Source of the DNA: JBDHWG01 sp039810085
GTDB taxonomy: Bacteria; Chloroflexota; Anaerolineae; Epilineales; JAHCIE01
Assembly (NCBI GenBank): GCA_039810085.1
Contig: JBDHWG010000015.1
Span: 81,542 to 145,541, forward strand
Length of the DNA stretch: 64,000 bases
Direction: 5' to 3'
How positions within the stretch are numbered: the first letter of the stretch is position 1; each line of letters opens with the position of its first letter. Position numbers and translations under genes: made by a program. The notes below the pieces were generated by a model. It ran no database searches. It was given only the letters and a program-made list of their open reading frames with translations, and was not told the DNA's origin. Shown piece after piece: positions 34,922-40,907 of this stretch.

Positions 34922-35179
34922 TCAATAGTGGTAACGGCAGGCGAGGATTCGAATCTTGTCGTCCAACACCTGATAGACCAGGCGATGCTCGTCATCGATG
35001 CGACGCGACCAACAGCCGGCTAGTTCATGCTTGAGCGGCTCCGGTTTTCCGAGACCCTGGAATGGATCACGCTGAACCGCCTGAATCAACTTCACGATGC
35101 GCAGAGCGATCTTGCGATCCTTCTCAACCCACCAAGCCAGATCGTCGAAGCCATCCGGGTCAAATTCCAAGTTTCTCAA
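34922..35179 (-). CDS. YoeB-like toxin (Txe/YoeB family)
   Basis: 85 residues from the TTG at 35179, close to the 84-residue E. coli YoeB. The C-terminal block EPLKHELAGCWSRRIDDEHR followed by LVYQVLDDKIRILACRYHY holds the Glu, Arg, His and Tyr of the YoeB active site. The TTG start is preceded by GAGGAA at six-base spacing and gives the usual LRNLEFDPDG start of the family; an upstream ATG at 35203 would lie deeper in the antitoxin gene. The overlap with the antitoxin stop is 20 bases. It would be an mRNA interferase acting at the ribosome. Confidence 0.85.
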   Translation of the reverse strand: MRNLEFDPDGFDDLAWWVEKDRKIALRIVKLIQAVQRDPFQGLGKPEPLKHELAGCWSRRIDDEHRLVYQVLDDKIRILACRYHY

Positions 35180-35369
35180 GGGCTTCCTCGAAGGGGATGC
35201 CATCCCGCCGCTCGATGGCCGCTAACAGCCTTTGACGCATTGCCTCGCTCTTAAGCAAATAGCCAGTTTCGCGCTCCGATAGAATCTCACGCCAGAGTTC
35301 TATCGGCACGATGACGCCCTGGATCTCCCCCTTCTCATCCGAGATGTATTGAACCTGATTCGCGCTCAT
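35160..35369 (-). CDS. Phd/YefM-type antitoxin
   Basis: 69 residues. MSANQVQYISDEKGEIQGVI followed by VPIELWREIL is the N-terminal type found in YefM/Phd-like and RelB-like antitoxins that precede YoeB genes. The ATG at 35369 has GGAGGAGG upstream. The C-terminal ~30 residues (RLLAAIERRDGIPFEEALEK) would wrap the toxin. Autoregulation by binding upstream of its gene is expected for the family, but the operator is not visible. Confidence 0.82.
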   Translation of the reverse strand: MSANQVQYISDEKGEIQGVIVPIELWREILSERETGYLLKSEAMRQRLLAAIERRDGIPFEEALEKLGI

Positions 35370-35426
35370 GTACGACCTCCTCCCACATTCGCTCATCTAG
35401 ACCCGGATAATAGCAATTCCTTTTCT

Positions 35427-35518
35427 CCTCTCCTAAAATGGGAGAGGGGAAGGGTTTTGGCTGTTTCCGCACCGCTCGACTTTAAGGGGCGAGCTACCGA
35501 GGAAGGAAACGGCCAAAA
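35427..35518. repeat. Two short palindromes upstream of the YoeB/YefM module
   Basis: CCTCTCC (35427-35433) / GGAGAGG (35441-35447) forms a 7-bp stem. TTTTGGCTGTTTCC (35455-35468) and GGAAACGGCCAAAA (35505-35518) form a 14-bp stem with one wobble. This is a REP-like arrangement. The CTCTCC palindrome also occurs at 56941. Confidence 0.65.
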
Positions 35519-35529
35519 GGGGTGAGGGG

Positions 35530-37245
35530 CTAGCGGCGCGGGCGTGCCGGGCCGAGGGGCGGGTGGCGGCGCTGGTAGACGAGCAGGGCGCTGGAGCCGA
35601 GCAGGCCAAGCGCCAGCAGCGCCGTCAGGCTCGTGGGGATTGACGGCGCGGGGCCGCCGACCACCAGGGCGTCGATGTTGCAGCGCGGGCCGGGCGCGCC
35701 AGGCGTGGAGCCTTCGCTGACGCCGAGCTTCAGCGCGTGTGTACCGCGCCCCAGGTTGCTGGCAATTGGCTCCCGTGTCTGCCACTGGCTGGTGCGCTGG
35801 TAGAGTTCGACATAAGTGCGGCCCTGGTCGTCCACGGGCAGTCCCGGTATGCCCTGGTCATCAATCGTCACGAGGCAGCGGCCCGTCTCGGGGCCGCGAT
35901 ACGTCACCAGGTCGATGCTCTCGCCCTCGAACTGGAACGTCACGCTGGCGCCGGGCTTGTCGCTGTCGATGTAACTGCCGCCGCTCGCTGAGGGCGCTAG
36001 AACAATCTGCCAGCCCGGCGACGAGATGATGGGTGTGCTCGTCTCCTGATAGTAGCCGGCGTGGGCCAGGCGCAGTCCGGCTGCCGCTTCCTTGACCTGG
36101 GTGTAGAGCTGGCGCGGCGTAAAGTCCACGTCCACCATGCGGAAGTAATAGTCGGACTGCTGCGGCGTCTTGTTGCCCACCTGGCGGAAGTACCACAGAT
36201 TGAACACGCCCGCCCACGGCCAGTTCTCCCGTGCCATCGTGATGCCGTCCAGGGCGTACTGGGCCTGCTGCGCCTCGTCCACCCGCTTCCAGATGAGGTC
36301 TTCCTTGGGGAAGTCGGCCGGCGAGGCGTTCCAACCGTACTCGTTGAACCACACCGCCTTGCTACTGTCGCCGTACTTCTCCATGATCTGGCGCTGGAGC
36401 AGGACGCGCTGGAAGTTGAGCTTCGCCGGGTCGGGCGGGGCCGAGGGCGGCTCGTCCATGCCGAAAGCGTTGGCCGAGAGAATGTCGAAGGCGTCTTTCG
36501 CGCCCGCGCGGTACATGCGCTCCAGGTAATCCAGGTCCGACATGTTGCGGCGGGTCGGCGAGTTGTCGACGGTCATCGCCAACGGTGCGGAAAGGACGAC
36601 GATGTTGGGGTCGGCCTGCTTGGCGCGCGTGTAGGCGATCTTGAGCATCGCCGTGTAGGCTTCGGGATCGACGGGCTGGTTGCCCCACTCCGGGAAGATA
36701 TTCGGCTCGTTCCAAATCTGGATGTAGCGGATGCGCCCCTTGAAGTGGTTGACGAACGCGTAGACGAAGTCGCCGTAGTCGTCGAGATTGTCGGGGGGGC
36801 GCTGGGGGAGCTGGTTGTCCTGACGGCTCCACGCGGGCGGCCGGTCCAGGCGGGCGATGACCTGGATGTTGTGCTTGTTGAGCAGGTCGACGATGTCGTC
36901 GTATTTCTGCCAGGTGCTATGGCCGTCGGCGTCGATGAAGCGGCCCTTCCTCTTCAACTCGATGGCTTCCCAGGGGAACGACTGCTTGGCCCAGCCGATG
37001 CCGGCGGCCTCGGCCATCTGCACCGTCTTCTCACGCTTCCACGCTTCGACTTCCTGGTCGAGGAAGAAATTCGCGCCATAGGGGTTGACATCGGTTTGGG
37101 GAATAAGGCGCGGCGGCGCACTTTCCACTGTGGCGACGCGGCCCGTCAGCCCGTACATCACAAGGATCCAGGCCAGACCAGCGGCACAAATGGCGGCGGC
37201 GATGCGCAGGAGCCACTTGGGTATGTGGAGTAATTGGGTTTGCAT
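35530..37245 (-). CDS. Membrane-anchored glycosidase-like protein (clan-A TIM barrel)
   Basis: 571 residues. An N-terminal membrane helix (LLRIAAAICAAGLAWILVMY) leads to an extracellular TIM barrel. The acid/base Glu is in IQIWNEPN near residue 180, and the nucleophile candidate Glu is in VWFNEYGWN near residue 300, an arrangement of clan GH-A (GH5/GH39/GH51-like). A β-sandwich-like region (residues ~430-540) follows, then a C-terminal hydrophobic segment (SIPTSLTALLALGLLGSSAL) and a basic tail. Substrate is unknown. It lies 6 bases downstream of the LuxR-Kelch gene and is likely in the same operon. Confidence 0.85.
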   Translation of the reverse strand: MQTQLLHIPKWLLRIAAAICAAGLAWILVMYGLTGRVATVESAPPRLIPQTDVNPYGANFFLDQEVEAWKREKTVQMAEAAGIGWAKQSFPWEAIELKRKGRFIDADGHSTWQKYDDIVDLLNKHNIQVIARLDRPPAWSRQDNQLPQRPPDNLDDYGDFVYAFVNHFKGRIRYIQIWNEPNIFPEWGNQPVDPEAYTAMLKIAYTRAKQADPNIVVLSAPLAMTVDNSPTRRNMSDLDYLERMYRAGAKDAFDILSANAFGMDEPPSAPPDPAKLNFQRVLLQRQIMEKYGDSSKAVWFNEYGWNASPADFPKEDLIWKRVDEAQQAQYALDGITMARENWPWAGVFNLWYFRQVGNKTPQQSDYYFRMVDVDFTPRQLYTQVKEAAAGLRLAHAGYYQETSTPIISSPGWQIVLAPSASGGSYIDSDKPGASVTFQFEGESIDLVTYRGPETGRCLVTIDDQGIPGLPVDDQGRTYVELYQRTSQWQTREPIASNLGRGTHALKLGVSEGSTPGAPGPRCNIDALVVGGPAPSIPTSLTALLALGLLGSSALLVYQRRHPPLGPARPRR

Positions 37246-37251
37246 AGGCTC

Positions 37252-38727
37252 TCATGGCGCGGCCGGGCGGCCGAGCGGGAGAATGACCTCGAAGACCGCC
37301 TGGTAAGCGCGATTCACGTTCAACGGGCCTTTGCCACCCATCGCGTAGAGTTTGGGGTGGACGGCGGCCATGCCCAGGTTTTGCCAGGCGCCGGTGTAGG
37401 GTGTGGCTTCAGTTACCCAGGCGTTGTCGGCCAGGTCGTAGCGGGCGAGGGGGAGGTCCGTCCCACCGCCGACGACGTAGACGCGCTGGCCCACGGTGGC
37501 GACGCCTGGCCCGACGCGCGGCTCCGGCAGCGGCGCCATCGAGCGCCACGGTGAGCCGCCCGCGTGGTCCTGGCTTGCGTCGTACACGTCATTCGCCGTG
37601 AGCGGCGTGCCGTTGGAGCCGCCGACGATGACGACACTCTCATCCACGAGCGCCGCGCCCATGTAGGCGCGGGGTGAAGGCATCGGCGTGGCAGCTTGCC
37701 ACGCGGCGCTGCCCGGTGTATACACCAGCGTTTCAGCGCGATAACTCTGCCCATCCCAGCCGCCGAACAGGTAGAGCTTGCCCTCCACAGCCGCGAGAGC
37801 GTAACCGCACAGCGGCCGCGGGAGGCGCGGGCCGGTCGTCCAGGGCGAGCTACCGGCGCGGTCCAGCGTCGGGTCATAGATCTCGAAGATGTCCAACGCC
37901 TGGCCGTTGGCGTCACAGCCGCCGGGGACGTACACCCGCCCGCCGAGCACGGCCGCGCTCACGTCGCGCACGGGCGTTGGCTTGCTCGCCATCTTCGTCC
38001 ACGAGTGGTCGAGCCAGTTGAAGCGCTCGACGACGCCTGTGACGCCGTTGGCATCCTGGCCCGCGATAGCGTAGATGCCGCGTGTCTGGGAAATGCCGGT
38101 GGTGTAGGCGACGACGGCAAGGTTGCCGCGCGGCGTCGGCAGGGAGGGATACTCGGCCCAGCGCTGGCCCGCCGAGCTGACCACCACGCCCTCCGATGTA
38201 GCGGGTACGGCAGTGGGTTGAGCCGCCGGCGCAGCCAGGGTGTTGCGCCAGATGAAGGCGGCGACGACGGCCACGATGCCCAGGGCGATGAGGGGGCCGA
38301 GCCACAGCAGGAGCTTACGCTCTCTCTGGGGGGCAAGCGCGGGGGTAATGTCGGGCGCGAGGGCTGCTGCGGGCGCTTCGACGGCGGCGCCGTTCTCGAT
38401 GGGCAAAGCCTCGCTGTTAGCATCTGGCGCAATCGGAGCCGCCGTCGCTTCTTCGACTGGGACAAGCCCGATCTCATCCGTGACGGCTACGGCTGCCTCG
38501 GCCGCCCGGTTCTTGGGCACGGCGATCAGCCCGGCGTGGATCGCGTAGAGCGACGCCTCGGTTCGGCTTTGCACACCGAGCTTATCAAAAATGTTCCGCA
38601 CGTGGACCTTGACGGTATTGACGCTAATGACCAGCTCATCGGCGATTTGCTGGTTCGTCGCGCCTTTTGCCAGCAAGCGCAGGACGTCGATCTCGCGCTC
38701 GCTGAGGGTCCGCGGGGCCTCAGTCAT
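37252..38727 (-). CDS. Transmembrane LuxR-type HTH protein with Kelch propeller
   Basis: 491 residues. A LuxR/GerE HTH is at residues 5-60 (LSEREIDVLRLLAKGATNQQ, then NTVKVHVRNIFDKLGVQSRT). An Ala/Pro-rich linker to about 135 is followed by a membrane helix (LLLWLGPLIALGIVAVVAAF) at about 139-158, then six or so Kelch repeats (GGRVYVPGGCD, GKLYLFGGWDG, DESVVIVGGSNG, QRVYVVGGGTD, PKLYAMGGKG). The HTH would be cytosolic and the propeller outside. Such a protein could sense an outside ligand and act directly on DNA. It has a good promoter and is followed by the glycosidase gene. ATG at 38727 has GGAG at 7-base spacing. Confidence 0.9.
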   Translation of the reverse strand: MTEAPRTLSEREIDVLRLLAKGATNQQIADELVISVNTVKVHVRNIFDKLGVQSRTEASLYAIHAGLIAVPKNRAAEAAVAVTDEIGLVPVEEATAAPIAPDANSEALPIENGAAVEAPAAALAPDITPALAPQRERKLLLWLGPLIALGIVAVVAAFIWRNTLAAPAAQPTAVPATSEGVVVSSAGQRWAEYPSLPTPRGNLAVVAYTTGISQTRGIYAIAGQDANGVTGVVERFNWLDHSWTKMASKPTPVRDVSAAVLGGRVYVPGGCDANGQALDIFEIYDPTLDRAGSSPWTTGPRLPRPLCGYALAAVEGKLYLFGGWDGQSYRAETLVYTPGSAAWQAATPMPSPRAYMGAALVDESVVIVGGSNGTPLTANDVYDASQDHAGGSPWRSMAPLPEPRVGPGVATVGQRVYVVGGGTDLPLARYDLADNAWVTEATPYTGAWQNLGMAAVHPKLYAMGGKGPLNVNRAYQAVFEVILPLGRPAAP

Positions 38728-38777
38728 GCAAAAGCTCCAGGAAAATAGGTCTCATAGGGTTCAGCCATCGGAGCACA

Positions 38778-38806
38778 ATTATAGGCCGACGGGCAGGCAC
38801 GGGCAA
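38778..38806 (-). promoter_or_regulatory. Promoter for the LuxR-Kelch operon
   Basis: On the minus strand, TTGCCC (38801-38806), a 17-base spacer and TATAAT (38778-38783), 51 bases upstream of the ATG. It lies just downstream of the tRNA terminator. Confidence 0.75.
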
Positions 38807-38813
38807 AGGTTAA

Positions 38814-38846
38814 GAAAAGGCCCGCCTCGCATGGCGAGAGCGGGCC
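38814..38846 (-). terminator. Terminator of the tRNA-Arg gene
   Basis: On the minus strand GGCCCGC-T-CTCGC pairs with GCGAG-G-CGGGCC over a CAT loop, and TTTTCTT follows. A strong intrinsic terminator. Confidence 0.88.
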
Positions 38847-38856
38847 GCACTTGCAG

Positions 38857-38930
38857 TACCCCCGGTAGGACTCGAACCTACGACACCCTGTTCCGAAGAC
38901 AGGTGCTCTAATCCACTGAGCTACGGGGGC
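38857..38930 (-). tRNA. tRNA-Arg (anticodon TCG)
   Basis: A complete cloverleaf on the minus strand: acceptor GCCCCCG pairs with CGGGGGT (G-T at the first pair), D-arm GCTC...GAGC-type, anticodon stem CCTGT/ACAGG with loop CTTCGGA, so the anticodon is TCG, and the T-arm carries GGTTCGAGTCC. No CCA is encoded. It would read CGA and related Arg codons. Confidence 0.93.
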
Positions 38931-39005
38931 GCGCTAGGTATGACGCTACGAAACAGGCAAATCATACGCACGACGCGCCATCGCGGCAAATTCCCGCTGC
39001 CTGTC

Positions 39006-39034
39006 TTGCCGAAAGCACCCCGTCTCGGTATACT
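39006..39034 (+). promoter_or_regulatory. Promoter for trmI-patatin
   Basis: TTGCCG (39006-39011), a 17-base spacer and TATACT (39029-39034), 54 bases before the trmI ATG. Confidence 0.7.
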
Positions 39035-39088
39035 TCGTCAACGCACCGCGTACCGCCTGCCCCGAATCCCCAGAACGGAACCATCACC

Positions 39089-39934
39089 ATGAATGTCGCC
39101 TCGGTCGATCAACTCGTGCTGCTCGTCAGCCACCAGGGAAACCGCTTCATCGTTCGCCTCGCCGAAGGGGGTGAGTTCCACTCGCACCTCGGCCGCGTGA
39201 TGCACGCGGACATTATCGGGCAGCCGCTCGGCCGTGAAGTGGTGTCCAATCGCGGGGACCGCTTCATCGTCTTGCAGGCGAACCTGCACGATCTCATCAT
39301 GACGGTGGAGCGCGGCGGCACGATCATGTACCCCAAGGATATCGGCTACACGCTGCTGAAGCTGGGCATCGGCCCCGGCTCTCGCGTTATCGAAGCTGGG
39401 ACAGGCAGCGGCGCGCTAACCACGGCGCTCGCGTACTACGTGCGAACGACAGGGCATGTCTATTCCTATGAGGTGCGCACTGACATGCAGGAGAGGGCGC
39501 GCAAGAACATCGAGCGGATTGGCCTCTCCGAGTGGGTCGATTTCGAAGTGCGGGATATCGCCGAGGGTTTCCAGGAGCGGGATGTTGACGCCGTATTCCT
39601 CGATGTGCGGGAGCCGGAGGATTACCAGGCCCAGGTGTGGGAGGCGCTGAAGTGGGGAGGCGGCTTCGGCGCTCTCGTTCCGACGACCAACCAGGTCAGC
39701 GAAGTGCTGGCGGCGATGCAGGCAGTCGGCTTCGCCGATGTCGAAGTGGCCGAGATATTGCTTAGGTTCTATAAGACTGTTCCGGCGCGTCTCCGTCCCA
39801 TGGACCGGATGACGGCGCATACCGGCTATTTGCTCTTTGGGCGTAAGACGCTGGGCTTCGCCCAGCCAGCGCCGGATGCAGCGACCAGCGACACGGCAGA
39901 TGACATAGGGGACAGGGCGGAGGTGGAGGCATGA
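39089..39934 (+). CDS. trmI: tRNA (adenine-N1)-methyltransferase TrmI-like
   Basis: 281 residues. The N-terminal β-domain (NRGDRFIVLQANLHDLIMTV, then IMYPKDIGYTLLKLGI) is followed by the Rossmann methyltransferase domain with the AdoMet motif SRVIEAGTGSGALTTALA. DAVFLDVREPEDY and ERKNIERIGL-type features place it in the TrmI/TRM61 family that makes m1A58 in the T-loop. The ATG at 39089 has a poor ribosome site (GGAACC at long spacing). The stop overlaps the patatin gene by four bases (ATGA), so the two are co-translated. Confidence 0.93.
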   Translation: MNVASVDQLVLLVSHQGNRFIVRLAEGGEFHSHLGRVMHADIIGQPLGREVVSNRGDRFIVLQANLHDLIMTVERGGTIMYPKDIGYTLLKLGIGPGSRVIEAGTGSGALTTALAYYVRTTGHVYSYEVRTDMQERARKNIERIGLSEWVDFEVRDIAEGFQERDVDAVFLDVREPEDYQAQVWEALKWGGGFGALVPTTNQVSEVLAAMQAVGFADVEVAEILLRFYKTVPARLRPMDRMTAHTGYLLFGRKTLGFAQPAPDAATSDTADDIGDRAEVEA

Positions 39935-40842
39935 TCGCGTTTGTGTTGAGCGGCGGGGGGAGTCGCGGGGCTTTGCAGGTGGGCGCACTGCGGGCGCTGC
40001 TGGAACGCGGTGTTCGCCCAGACATGCTCGTCGGCACGTCGGTGGGCGGGCTGAACGCCGCATTCATCGCGGTCGAGCCGAGCCTGACCCGTGTAGATAA
40101 GCTGGCGAACCTGTGGCGCACAGTGCGTCGCACCGACATCTACCCCGGCAACAAGCTCCACGTGGCCTGGCGGCTCGCGCGGGGCCACGGTAGCCTCTAT
40201 TCCAACGAGACCTTCTACCGCTACATCCAGCGCCATAATGCCGAAGCCGACACTTTTAGCGATCTAAAAGGCGCGCGGTGCTATATTGTGGTCACCAATC
40301 TCGATACCGGGGCGATGCGCGTGATGGGCGATCGCCCAACGGACAGGGTTGTCGATGCCATCATGGCGACAACTGCCCTGCCGCCGCTGCACCCGCCGTA
40401 TCCTCTCGATGATGGGGACTACGTGGATGGCGGCGCCGTCGCGCTGCTGCCCATCGAAGTGGCGCTGGAGCGGGGGGCGCGGGAAATCTATGCCCTGCAC
40501 ATCGTCGATGGCCCGATGCCACCCATTGCGCGTCGGACGGTACTGCACGTCAGCGGCAAAGCGATTGGCGCCCTTGTGCAGCGGCAGTGGCAGACGAGTG
40601 TAGCTCTGGCAGGCAGCCGGGGCGTGCGCCTGTACCATATCCAGCTCAGCCCGCCCGTGCCGTGCAGCCTGTCAGACTATACCAAGACGGACCTGCTCAT
40701 CCAGGCCGGCTACGACCAGACGGTCGAGTTCCTGAATAGCGTCCCTCCTACGGAGACGTGGCGGCAGCGCGCCTGGCGCCGGGCGAGTGTCTTGCTGCCG
40801 CGCAAGCGCGTCGCGCCGAGCGGCGCCGAGGCCAAGGCATAA
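39931..40842 (+). CDS. Patatin-like phospholipase
   Basis: 303 residues. The oxyanion-hole motif is LSGGGSRGALQVG, the nucleophile elbow GTSVGG, and the catalytic Asp is in YVDGGAVALLPIEVAL (DGG). This Ser-Asp dyad is complete. It is a lipid acyl hydrolase of the RssA/YchK-like type, without signal peptide or membrane helix. It overlaps trmI by four bases. A hairpin follows the stop. Confidence 0.92.
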   Translation: MIAFVLSGGGSRGALQVGALRALLERGVRPDMLVGTSVGGLNAAFIAVEPSLTRVDKLANLWRTVRRTDIYPGNKLHVAWRLARGHGSLYSNETFYRYIQRHNAEADTFSDLKGARCYIVVTNLDTGAMRVMGDRPTDRVVDAIMATTALPPLHPPYPLDDGDYVDGGAVALLPIEVALERGAREIYALHIVDGPMPPIARRTVLHVSGKAIGALVQRQWQTSVALAGSRGVRLYHIQLSPPVPCSLSDYTKTDLLIQAGYDQTVEFLNSVPPTETWRQRAWRRASVLLPRKRVAPSGAEAKA

Positions 40843-40844
40843 CA

Positions 40845-40867
40845 ACGGGGTGCGGGTGTTACCCCGT
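40845..40867 (+). terminator. Hairpin after the patatin gene
   Basis: ACGGGGT (40845-40851) and ACCCCGT (40861-40867) form a 7-bp stem with a 9-base loop. Short direct repeats (CCCGTCACGTCTTC / CCCGTTACGTCTTC) follow. No T-run. Confidence 0.4.
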
Positions 40868-40907
40868 CACCCCGTCACGTCTTCACCCCGTTACGTCTTC
40901 CCCCAAG

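Noticed and set aside
36061..37233. Plus-strand open frame of 390 residues
   Set aside because: Antisense to the glycosidase gene; no recognisable domain.
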